Of a DNA stretch of 10,011 nt, positions 1-8,278 are shown in pieces; the stretch's first letter is position 1, and every line of letters starts with the position of its first letter. The position numbers and the translations under genes were made by a program. This DNA comes from Irineochytrium annulatum (taxonomy: Eukaryota > Chytridiomycota > Chytridiomycetes > Chytridiales > Chytridiaceae), in assembly GCA_027600665.1 (NCBI GenBank), contig JADGJL010001119.1, positions 1 to 10,011 of the forward strand. The letters run 5' to 3'. The notes under the pieces are model-generated. The model ran no database searches. It was not told the origin of the DNA and saw nothing but the letters and a program-made list of their open reading frames with translations.

Positions 1-33
1 TTGCTAACAATAACGCAACGCACAGTTTATTGG

Positions 34-52
34 CTGTCTCTTATACGCATAT
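34..52 (+). other. 19-bp stretch resembling the Tn5/Nextera mosaic end
   Basis: The 19 bases from 34 match the engineered Tn5 mosaic end at 17 positions; the differences are at its 14th and 18th bases. This could be chance or library adapter read-through with errors. No 9-bp duplication or transposase gene lies nearby, so it is not called a mobile element. Confidence 0.15.
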
Positions 53-111
53 ACGACCCCACAAGACACAGAGCGAGAGAGTATCAATTCATCTGCATGA
101 AAAAAAAAAAG

Positions 112-300
112 CTGGGGGCGGGTGGGGAGGGGGCTGCGAGGGAGGGGCTCGCGACGTCGCTGGAGGTGTTGAGGGGCATCGCGGCGGTGAATGACCGGGG
201 GAGCGCTATGCACGACATGCTGGTCAGACTCGTGCGAGATTGCGGTATTGAGGGGTTAGAGGATGAAGTTGCCGAAAGGGGGAACCTGTTTGAAAAATGA
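112..300 (+). CDS. Possible 3'-terminal exon of a gene entering from the left edge
   Basis: An open frame runs to a TGA at 298-300 and encodes a largely helical-looking, charged C-terminus that includes LEVLRGIAAVNDRGSAMHD and ends in GNLFEK. Codons in the first two thirds favour G or C at the third position, as in the confident genes here. A purine-rich run ending in AG at 110-111 could be an intron acceptor; the only upstream ATG in frame sits in that A-rich run and is unlikely as a start. I do not recognise the protein. The opposite strand also has an open frame (213 to 4), so this may be non-coding. If real, the rest of the gene is outside the window. Confidence 0.27.
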   Translation: MGAGGEGAAREGLATSLEVLRGIAAVNDRGSAMHDMLVRLVRDCGIEGLEDEVAERGNLFEK

Positions 301-634
301 TGATACGACCGAGTTGTACGTGTATCCTCGTATTCACCACAAATACATTAACCCCTTTCTTCCGTTATTTGTGAGTAAGTGGAGTCCTTTATTGTTCAGG
401 CAACCTCCCGTTGAGCGGCGCGCATTAAAGGAAAAGAGCAGATTATAGGCGAAAATGGAAGTACAGGCACAATCAAAATCTAGTAAAGCACCAACAATGA
501 AGTAGAAATACATTGAAGAGCCATGGTGAGGCAGAAATACATAAGAAAACGGAGAAGAGGTGAAACAAAATGACGCTATTTAAGAGCGCTAATATGAAGC
601 CGTAGTACGAGAAAATGAAAGATACACAGTACAC
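301..634. other. Intergenic spacer, AT-richer than the genes
   Basis: No convincing exon is visible. On the minus strand an AATAAA hexamer at 393-388 lies about 240 bases past the hydrolase stop codon and could serve as its poly(A) signal. A GTGAGTAAG donor-like string at 371 is followed by TTGTTCAG ending at 399, but the 29-bp gap is too short for a normal intron. The short string AGAAATACATA occurs twice, near 504 and 533. Confidence 0.4.
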
Positions 635-2696
635 TCAAAGTTCATCCTTGCCCCCATCATCGTCTCCCTCGGGCTCTTCCTCTCCTTTCTGCTCCCCAAC
701 CTCGACTGCCGCATCGGGCAGGTTGTTCAGGTCTACACCAGACTCCTTCAAAGCCTTGACGACCTTGACGAACTCGGCCGCGATGGCGTGCGACCTCCTG
801 TCGCCGACGCTGTCGACGTGGCAGAAGTTCATGACGTACGAGAAGGCGATGTTGTACTCCGAGTTCCACTTTTCGAACAATTAAAAAAGAGTGTTAATTT
901 CCAAAACAATGACTCTTATCAGGATCCCTACGTACCCAAATCATTGATCCCCCAGCGCCGGCCCATCCCGTCCAGGTGAAGTTGGGCGTGAAGACGTCCT
1001 TCATGACACCCCAACCAGAGTTGACGAATGTCAAATTCTTCTTCATGACGGCGTCCAAGGTCCTGGGCAGCTGCTCGTGGGCCCGCCTGTAAGTCTTCTC
1101 CGAGATGAGGGTCTTGCCGTCGAGCGAGCCGTGGTTGGCCATGAAAGCCGCGAAGCGCGCGAGCTGAAAAAAAAGAGACATGTTAAAACAGAGCGACACT
1201 AAAGCGGCAATCATATTTTCACGGACCGTCCTCGAGTTGGTCATCCCCCCGAAGCTGGGACCCTCCGCCTCCCAAATCCGATGATCGTTGAACCGCTGCG
1301 GCCACTCTTCCACTCCCGTCTCCGGCCCGCTCTTGATCAGCACCTTGTGCGAGAACGACGCCTTGTCGAGGAAGGCCTCGACCATGACCTTCGGGAACGG
1401 CTTCGTGCCCAGCTTCTCCTGCAGCCAACCTGGCGTCACGATCTGGAACAGGATCTGCGCCATAGGGTACCCGTGCAGCCTCGCCACGCGGTCGTGCTCC
1501 TCCTTCGGCAGGCCAAAGTAGAACTCGTGGCCAGGGCCGAGGATGGGGATGACGTCCTCGCGGAGGATGACGCCGATGGAGCGGTGGGACGGGTCGACCC
1601 GTCGGACGAGCTCGTTGAGATACCAGCCGCGCGTGGTGGCGTGATAAGCCTGGACGGGCTCGCCGTCAAAGTTGTGGGGCTGGCCGGCGATGATGGACGC
1701 GATAACGTCAAGATCGTGGATGTTGGTAACGTTCGGAAGGCGTGCGCTGTCGAGGCCCGCGACGCCCCCGCGGTGCGTCAGGAGGTCACGGACCGTGACG
1801 CGCTCCTTCCCGCCTTCGGCGAACTCGGGCCAGTGCTTTGCCACGGGGTCGTCGTAATCCAACAGACCCTTGTCGATGAGCGTCGTGACGACGATGCCCG
1901 TGACGGCCTTTGACGAGGAGAAGACGAGCTGGAGGTTCGACGGGCTGTACGGCACCGTGAAGTTATAGTCCGTGTATCCTCCGTACAGCTCCACGACCTT
2001 CTTCCCGCCAACGTAAGCCGTGAAGGAGGAACCAAGCTCATCTCCTATCTGGAAGTTCCGAAGGAAGGTGTTTTGAATTGAGCGGAAGGCGGGGTGGACG
2101 GTGCCGGAGTAGGCGACAGGTTTGGGAGGGCAACCGAAGCGGAAGAGTTTGCAGACGGCCGGCAAAGCCGGACCTAGCCCGGCGAAATACCTGGAAGGAA
2201 TGCATCAGAGACCGGTCCAGGTGAAGGGATCGCGTCGAGATGGGAAAGCGAAGAGACAAGTAATAACGCGGGCGAGAGACGTCCACGACGCGGGCCTTCA
2301 AGGCCGCACGTCCAGATTAAGCAATCCCTACTCTAAATACGCGACTCGATCGCAATACGAAGGTCCTCCTAACTTCGAAATCCGTCCTAAGTACATCCAC
2401 GCCACGGTCTGGTCTTTCCAGATGCTATCCGTGCAGCGTGAGGCGCTTTCCCAGCATCAGCATTGATGCCATTAACCTTCGCGGCTGTGGGATGACGTCG
2501 AAGCGAAAACGAGACGGGCTGCTTACCGGTATGACAGGGCGAGGACGAGCATCAAGTACGCCGCGCGTTGCATCCAGCGCTCCACGCCGTCGGCGATGGC
2601 CTTCATGGTCGAGGCATCTCGTTCCTTCTTGGCTTTGTTGTCCCTCGAGGCCTTCTGCGACGACGGGGTCGAAGCCGAGGTCGCGGGTTTGGCCAT
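635..2696 (-). CDS. Serine beta-lactamase-like hydrolase, membrane-anchored, KDEL-tailed (531 aa, 4 exons)
   Basis: Exons on the minus strand are 2696-2527, 2190-1227, 1163-936 and 868-635. They join in frame and total 1596 nt. The body is a class C beta-lactamase/EstB/LACTB-type serine hydrolase. The SxxK motif lies in VFSSSKAVTG, with Ser148 as nucleophile and Lys151 as base. The second motif is Tyr239 in YHATTRGW, and a GAGGS loop at 447-451 fills the third-motif position. The start is the first ATG after a good context (ACAATGG). The N-terminus is Lys-rich, then a hydrophobic segment at about 45-68 interrupted by Arg57 suggests a signal anchor. Sequons at N133, N210, N421 and N439 and the final KDEL suit an ER-lumenal catalytic domain. 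Introns 2 and 3 (63 and 67 bp) are well supported because removing them restores family motifs. Intron 1 (336 bp, GTAAGC...TTCCAG) rests on phase match and a sensible N-terminus only. Substrate is unknown; family members act as esterases, amidases or peptidases. Confidence 0.85.
638..649 (-). other. C-terminal KDEL ER-retrieval signal
   Basis: The last four codons before the TGA at 637-635 read Lys-Asp-Glu-Leu, after an acidic tail (EEEPEGDDDGG). KDEL/HDEL at the extreme C-terminus is the ligand of the Golgi-to-ER retrieval receptor. It only makes sense if the hydrolase body is lumenal, which agrees with the predicted N-terminal anchor and the sequons. Confidence 0.7.
2191..2526 (-). other. 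Unusually long first intron of the hydrolase gene
   Basis: Donor GTAAGC (2526-2521) and acceptor TTCCAG (ending 2191) give a 336-bp intron, against 55-86 bp elsewhere in the window. A CTGAT possible branch site lies about 15 bases before the acceptor. The join completes Arg57 from two exons and leaves the downstream frame open. An extra small exon inside cannot be ruled out. Confidence 0.5.
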
Positions 2697-3194
2697 TGTC
2701 GAGTTGGCCGCGGTCCGCGCGGAGAGGAAGGGAGTTGGGGGACGGTTGGTCGATGACGGAGTCTCGCCCCCAGATCGCGTCCGGCACTTCGGCTTTTTAG
2801 AACTCACCAAGCCGGCCCTACTCTCAACCGTGCGCCCTGGCCGCGGCACCTCGGGCCACTGAAAATCCCCAGACCCCTTGGCAAGGAGGACGGTCGCACG
2901 GAGGCCTGGGCAGCTGGGCAGGACGAGGTTCGCGGACACGGACTGGTTGGGCCGCTACACCAGCCGCCATCACCTGTGCGGGAGTTCGTGGACACCTGCC
3001 ACCATCCACATGCCGCTGCAATCGTTCGACGCGTCCGGCAATCCCCGCGGATCAAGCAACGTCACCTCTGGTTGGCGATGATGCTTTAACCTCCCCTTAG
3101 TTCATGTCGTGACCAACAAGTCCAAGTCTGAAAACAATGGAAAGACACCAACCACCAAGCCGTGTGATCAAGAACCTGCCAATTTAGGCCTCCC

Positions 3195-3215
3195 TTGCAG
3201 ATTGCAGATTGCAGA
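3195..3215 (+). repeat. Heptamer TTGCAGA repeated three times in tandem
   Basis: Three perfect adjacent copies of TTGCAGA fill the interval, followed by a degenerate continuation (GTGTAGA). It is a short minisatellite-like tract in the divergent promoter region; function unknown. Confidence 0.8.
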
Positions 3216-3341
3216 GTGTAGATACGCCTGCCATCTGACTGACGAGGGCTTCTATCATAGTAACATTATACGCAGGAGGCTCACCACATGAAATGAAAGA
3301 GCAAGGCCGCTTTCCATAAATGGATATATTCGAGGGTGCAT

Positions 3342-3359
3342 TCGCATTGCTCGCATTGA
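3342..3359 (+). repeat. Two tandem 9-bp units TCGCATTGM
   Basis: TCGCATTGC is followed directly by TCGCATTGA. This is a short direct duplication in the metalloprotease upstream region, with no assigned role. Confidence 0.6.
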
Positions 3360-3438
3360 CTCCAAGGGACGGAATTCTGCGACCGGTAAAAAAGAACGGA
3401 AAAAAATTCGACGTTTTTCGGGTAGACCACCAACCCGG

Positions 3439-3443
3439 ATTGG
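3439..3443 (-). promoter_or_regulatory. CCAAT motif, inverted (ATTGG)
   Basis: ATTGG on the plus strand, about 130 bases upstream of the TATA box of the metalloprotease gene. It is a plausible CCAAT-binding complex site, inferred from motif and position only. Confidence 0.3.
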
Positions 3444-3532
3444 CGGATATGAGGGGTCTTAGGCTACTATCACTCTTACAACGCCGGCCGACGCACCCAC
3501 CTCTCCGGACACGTCACCAGCTAGCACCTCGC

Positions 3533-3537
3533 ATTGG
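3533..3537 (-). promoter_or_regulatory. CCAAT motif, inverted (ATTGG)
   Basis: A second ATTGG lies about 40 bases upstream of the TATA box and 80 upstream of the metalloprotease start codon, a usual distance for a CCAAT element. Confidence 0.35.
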
Positions 3538-3572
3538 AAGCCACTTCTGCTGGCAAGCGATGGTCGGCGCTT

Positions 3573-3579
3573 TATAAAG
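3573..3579 (+). promoter_or_regulatory. TATA box (TATAAAG) of the metalloprotease gene
   Basis: TATAAAG lies in a GC-rich setting 44 bases before the ATG at 3617. If transcription starts about 30 bases downstream, the 5' leader would be very short (10-20 nt). Confidence 0.55.
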
Positions 3580-3616
3580 CGGCCCGTCGTGGTCGGCCTG
3601 ACCCCCAGGTTCCCAC

Positions 3617-6600
3617 ATGCTTGCGACTTTCCTTCTCTCTCTCGTCGGCGGAGCCGTCCTCGCGGTGGCAGGCGGCGGTGGCGGCGGTGGCGGCGGAGGG
3701 GGCGGTGGTGAAGTCGCGCCGGCCCCAATCCCCGTCCTTCCTCCGAACGCGATCGAGGCTGGCTGCTTTAACGACGCGAACCCATCCGCGCTCGGGCCTG
3801 CCATCTCGACGCCAAACCTGATTAACGGTGCGGACTGCTTTAATCAATGCTTGACTCACGGGTATGTTGCGCTGAGTATTTTCATTTGGACACGGTGTAT
3901 GTTAATTTTTGATATCGTCGCTAAAAATCAGGTTCACCGTCTCGGGGACCCAGAACGGCAACCTCTGCTTCTGCGGCACATCGTTCTCCTCGCTGGTGGT
4001 TGCGGGCGAGAGCTGCACGACCCCTTGCGCGGGGAATCCTGACTTCATATGTGGCGGCGAACATCAGACCTCGATCGTGTACATGGGAGCAGGTCAGTCT
4101 GAATTTACGTTCTGGCGCGCTGGGGTCATCGGTATTCTAACCATCACGGCATACGGACAAAGGCGACACAACCGGCAGCTCCAACTCCACCGAGACCGAG
4201 ACCGACGGATCACTCGTCGAGAACGTCGCCGTGTCCAAGTACATCGACTCGGAAGCCGACAGCAACGTCACAGACACGTCGGTCGCATACATCCTCATCA
4301 CGGGTCCCCCGGGCTCTTTGGTCCACGCGTCGAGCGTTCAGGGTGCGCCACACATACCTTCGCCGGTCCACGGTCTATCCAAACGCGACAAAGGTCGAGC
4401 GTTGCAAGAGACTGGTCTCATGATTGATGGGTGCGCCGCCGATGTCTTGACCCAGCAGACGGTGATGGTCTATTGCGGCGAGCACGCTGACGCCGAGTGC
4501 GCGGCGCATTACGACGCCGTGGCGGTGCATGTTATCATCTCCGTGCCGGTGGACTGCGCTGGCGGGTATGTACTCTCTTTGCTTTCACATCTTTCTGCAA
4601 TCCTCGCCAGATCCTAAGCAGCGCTTTTTGCTATTCAGGTATTTCGTTCGGGTCGACAGCGTTACCGACCTGCCCAAATCCGACCCCGCCTACACCCGGA
4701 CGAAGGCGAAGGCGATCAAGCAGGTGGTCATCGACTACGAGTGGCACAAGGCATCCGATGCCCTGGCCAGGCGGGATTCGGGGAATACTGCCCCTCCCGT
4801 TAACTTGCTCATCGACGTGAGTATTGTTCTTACAAAGGCACGAAAAGCTCTTCATCTTCTCTGACACGACGTACGACGCTTTTCAGTACACCAATGTCCC
4901 TAACATGGCCAACGTCACGGAGGACGCATTCGACGACGCCTTCTGGGAGGACGATCCCGCACCGCCGGCGAACGGTACGTCACGGCGATCCCTCCTCCAT
5001 CGCCGCGGCTGCAGCTGGTGGGATTTCGAGTGCTGGTGGGATCAATGGAACACGGTCTCGACCGGGTTCGACAGGCAATACTCCTTCGACAAGTCCTTTA
5101 GCCAGCTCCTCATCCACGGGTCCGAGTCGTGCGTCGTCAACGGCGCCAAGTTCGACGCCAGGCTGGACGTCCGGGCCGAGGGCAGCGTGCAGATCGGTGG
5201 AGCGTTCGGGACCAGGATCGTGGGGACGATCGTGCCGCCCAAGGTGAAGCAGGCCTACACGTACATCAAGGCCGGCGGAGGGCTCGAGTTCATCTTGACG
5301 GTCGACGCCCTCATGAGCCTGAGCTACGACTCGGGCCGGCTCGCGCTCTTCAAGACGCCGACCCTTGGAATCGAGGTGCCGAAGATCTTCGAGGCCGGGT
5401 TGGCGTTCGAGTTGGACACTCAGATCACGGCGGAGATGGACCTGGCGGGACACGTCGTGGCGGATTTCAAGATCGATTTCCCTTCCATCGACTTGGCGTA
5501 CGGCGTCGGGGACGCGCTGTCGACCAATCCGGCGCCTCCGAAAGCGGTCAAGTCCGGTGGAGCGAGCTCGACGCTCGAGGCTACCTTCAGTCTTAACGGC
5601 GCCGTGCATGTAAGTAAATTTTGGAAAATTACTACTACAACCCCCCAAAGTTCTTATTGTAATTGGTTGTGTAGGCGCACCTCCTCCCAAGAGTTTTCCT
5701 TCAACTCAACGTCCTCAGCGGCCTCATCGACGCCGAGGTCGGCGTGACGGTCGATGGCGACTTGGGCCTGGAGGTCGCGGGGAGGGTGGCCGCGTCCGCG
5801 TCGGCCTCGACGGACTCGTCCTCGGTGTCTTCCGTGACGGCGGGCGCCAGCCTGGACCTGACGGCGGAGGTGTCGGTCGACGCGTACGCCAAGGGGTCGG
5901 CGTTCTGGGGGCAGGTGCCGGGGAACTTCCAGACGAATATTTACGACTCGGGAAAGATTCCGTTGTATCACACCGATGTCAACTTTGGTAAACGGGTAAG
6001 CGTCCGGGACTTTGTCGTTGAACAAATTCGAAGGATTGCCAAACGAGCTCCTGACATGTTGTATTGCAGGGCCTGGAGAAGAGAAACCCGGATGTCGCTT
6101 TGATCACCTTGACTCTGCCATTTTGCCCAAGTGCTCCGGCAAACGTAACTGGTAAGCTCGTCGACTTAATGTTTCTGTTTTTTGGCCGATGTCATTTGAC
6201 TTCTGTGTTCGCTAGATCAAGCAAACTGCTTCGGCTCCGGCGGCGCTCTTGGCCGACGAGATGAGTTCTGCCCGCGAGTGAACTTCAAGATTGCCGTCCG
6301 GGGGCCGAACACGCCGGCGAGCATTGAAGGCCACATGTGCGACCAACGTCAAATCGCCCTCATAAACCATGGGATCGACGAGGCCAAGACTTTGGCTAAG
6401 GATGCATATACGGCGCTGTTGAGGGAGGACAAGTCGAATTGGCTTTGGACGGACCCCTGGTGGAAGCCGTTTAACGACTGGCTTGGTGGTGAGTTCGGCG
6501 AGTCTTATCGTCCTCGGGGCTTACCGCAAAACACGATGCATAGGTGACCGCAACGAAGCCAAATGGACTTTTCACAGCCTCTGGAATGTCCCCACCCGCG

Positions 6601-7264
6601 GCGTGCCGTTCGAATTCGATCCCGCCGCCATTACTGAAAACGACTTCATCGTCCTCTGCGCCCCGGCTACCGACACCTCGCAAACCGTCGCCGACATGCA
6701 GAAAACACCAAGTCAAGGGATGTGGTCGGCCGAGGCGGGGACAGCGGGCTCCATCATGACCATGTACCCAATATACTTCAGATACGGTATCCCGTTGGCG
6801 ACTATGGCGGCCGAGATCAAGAGGGGCTACTTTGGGGCCTACGCGCTAGGGCACACCGTCCTTCACGAATTCACGCACTCCACACAGGTACAGGAACGGA
6901 TTTTCTTTCACTTGGTGAAAAAAAAATGCTTATTCTGACCGCGCACTTCTACCCACCGAAAAAAAAAATTTAGGTTGTTGGACCGACGAGAGCGACGATC
7001 GACGTCAACGCCTTGAGATCGTACACTTACACGGAGTGCCTCAAAATGTCGACGAAGGACCGGATGCGGAACGCGCAGAACTACGCTTACTACGCCGCGG
7101 TGATCCACGCGACAGGGTACAGCGCCTGCCCAATCGCCATCAATCCGAGGGACGTCGTCGGCCGGAGGAGTGCGCGCGCGAGGAGGGAAGACGACGGCGC
7201 CGACTGCCATATGCCGCCCCAGTCGGCGTGGACGGGGCCCGGCGGTGGTCCCATTGAGCCTTAA
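3617..7264 (+). CDS. Secreted WSC-domain M35-like zinc metalloprotease precursor (1006 aa, 10 exons)
   Basis: Exons are 3617-3861, 3932-4092, 4163-4565, 4639-4816, 4887-5609, 5675-5995, 6070-6151, 6216-6488, 6544-6887 and 6974-7264, joining in frame for 3021 nt. Order: signal peptide (about 1-18), Gly13 (19-31), a Pro-rich linker, and a cysteine-rich WSC domain (about 50-133, with CFNDANPSALG, CFNQC and LCFCG), a putative wall-glycan-binding module. Then come a linker with sequons, a CSWWDFECWWDQW segment (371-383) and a long beta-rich Ala/Ser/Thr/Val region (to about 670) resembling uncharacterised fungal extracellular domains. The C-terminal part, from about 683, carries CDQRQIALINHGIDEAKTL and HEFTH (903-907; His903 and His907 zinc ligands, Glu904 catalytic). 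It also has RNAQNYAYYAA, as in deuterolysin/M35-like aspzincins; Asp920 is a possible third ligand. KR pairs at 209-210, 676-677 and 681-682 suggest Kex2-type processing. Probable role: extracellular or wall-linked proteolysis. The middle domain is unidentified. Confidence 0.88.
3671..3709 (+). repeat. Thirteen consecutive glycine codons (GGN tract)
   Basis: Mostly GGC and GGT, with one GGA and one GGG, directly after the predicted signal-peptide core of the metalloprotease. The impure GGN tract can vary in length by slippage. It could be a flexible spacer between cleavage site and WSC domain. Confidence 0.9.
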
Positions 7265-7885
7265 ACGCGAACTACGGTTTTTGCTTTCGGCAATTCACCG
7301 CTTAAGTTAGCTGTTACCTGATTTCGCGCGCATTATTTTCCCCCTTCCGTTGGCTTTTCCTCTAACGTTTCTTTGTGTTGGCTTCTCATTTCCACCCAAT
7401 TCGCCCCAAGCTCGCGATATTTTCGTTTGCCGTCCAATTAGACTGTTAGCGAACATTTATATGACGCAGTCACGGCTACCACCCCTACATAGATTTTCCT
7501 TTCTCCAACCCCCAAGTTGCTTTAGTTTGGTTTGGTGCCCGATACTTGTCGACTCTCTGTGTGTAGCTTCACTCAGGAGTTTAGCCTCGTCGACAAATAG
7601 ATTACGATTTTTTCGAACTTCAGAGCACTAACTTGTGAATCTACCCAATCACCGAGAAATGCAAAGCCATGAAATACACATTCCAAGAGGTCTTACAAAC
7701 GAACCAAATGCTATAGATAGCCAGCAGCGGCTACATTATCAACCGAATCAGCATAACTCCGGTATAAATTCAATTCCCCTGCAAACAATGTTATCAATAA
7801 ATCTGTCGTCCCCACCACATCTTATTTATCACCCCCTGGCTGACAAAAGGGGATGAACACCTCCTAGCGCGCTATCTCAAGATTC

Positions 7886-8030
7886 TCCTCTTAAAAGCCT
7901 GACTGCTCTCTAAATAGGAAGAATAGAGGCCCCTTTATCTCTTCAGATAATATTTTACAAATTACAATTAAGCTACCCCTTAATTCCTTATCTCTAAATT
8001 TCCCTCTTAGCTAAAAACATGACTGCCCTT
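7886..8030 (+). repeat. Pair of imperfect ~27-bp direct repeats
   Basis: 7886-7911 and 8002-8030 share CTCTTA, four or five A residues and GACTGC in the same order, with small insertions between blocks. They are 116 bases apart, origin to origin. Similarity is modest and could reflect AT-rich composition. Confidence 0.3.
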
Positions 8031-8141
8031 GACATTGGGAGATTACATCATCCTTGGTTACGACATCCAAGACTTGACGGATATAAGAAACTTTCGACTT
8101 GACTTATCTGTGTCAAGCGGTGTCCAGCAATTCAACAATCT

Positions 8142-8147
8142 TTTATT
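8142..8147 (-). terminator. AATAAA poly(A) signal for the vasohibin gene
   Basis: A canonical AATAAA on the minus strand lies 132 bases past the vasohibin stop codon (8281-8279), a reasonable 3'UTR length. Assigned by motif and position only. Confidence 0.45.
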
Positions 8148-8278
8148 GGGGCAAATGTCTTCTTCTAGCCTCGTGAGACCATACATTGCTCTATTCTAGC
8201 ACCACCGACGAGACCGGGCCAACTTCGCCCTCTTATTCTCCAGCGGTATAAAGTAGCGGCGTACCCAACCCCACCATG

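Larger units (their letters stand above)
2697..3616. promoter_or_regulatory. Divergent intergenic region between hydrolase and metalloprotease genes
   Basis: These 920 bases separate two genes transcribed outward. The half near the hydrolase (2697-3060) is GC-rich and its minus-strand frame stays open up to 2939 without an in-frame ATG, so it probably holds the hydrolase 5' leader and core promoter. The rightward half holds a TATA box, two inverted CCAAT motifs and an AGGGG stress-element-like pentamer near 3452. Several short open frames here lack coding character. Confidence 0.55.
7265..8278. other. AT-rich spacer between convergent genes
   Basis: About 1 kb between the stop codons of the metalloprotease (+) and vasohibin (-) genes. 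It is clearly richer in A and T than the genes and holds only short, biased open frames (for example 7635-7856) with no recognisable product. Two related strings, 7886-7911 and 8002-8030, share CTCTTA, a run of A and GACTGCYCT. An AATAAA at 7796-7801 is 530 bases past the metalloprotease stop and is a weak poly(A) candidate. It may contain decayed repeat DNA, but no terminal repeats, target duplication or transposase remnant were found. Confidence 0.5.

Noticed and set aside
371..399. Short intron with GTGAGT and TTCAG
   Set aside because: At 29 bp it is well below the shortest intron elsewhere in the window (55 bp), and no coding frame flanks it.
1281..1913. 210-residue open frame on the plus strand opposite the hydrolase
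   Set aside because: It lies antisense to an exon with clear catalytic motifs; such frames arise from GC-biased third positions. The peptide has no recognisable domain.
894..2165. Hydrolase as a single-exon 423-residue protein
   Set aside because: It would begin at TTG, contain a 21-residue intron-derived insertion between NSRT and LARF, and end just after GGSMIW without the conserved following strand. Splicing fixes all three.
3320..3577. 85-residue plus-strand frame before the metalloprotease gene
   Set aside because: It overlaps the TATA box and CCAAT motifs and has no coding character.
4980..5690. 236-residue open frame on the minus strand opposite metalloprotease exons
   Set aside because: It crosses a supported intron of the sense gene, is Arg/Asp-rich in a shadow-frame manner and lacks any motif.
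7635..7856. 73-residue plus-strand frame in the AT-rich spacer
   Set aside because: Asn/His/Pro/Gln-rich, with no conserved pattern; its first codon is not ATG.
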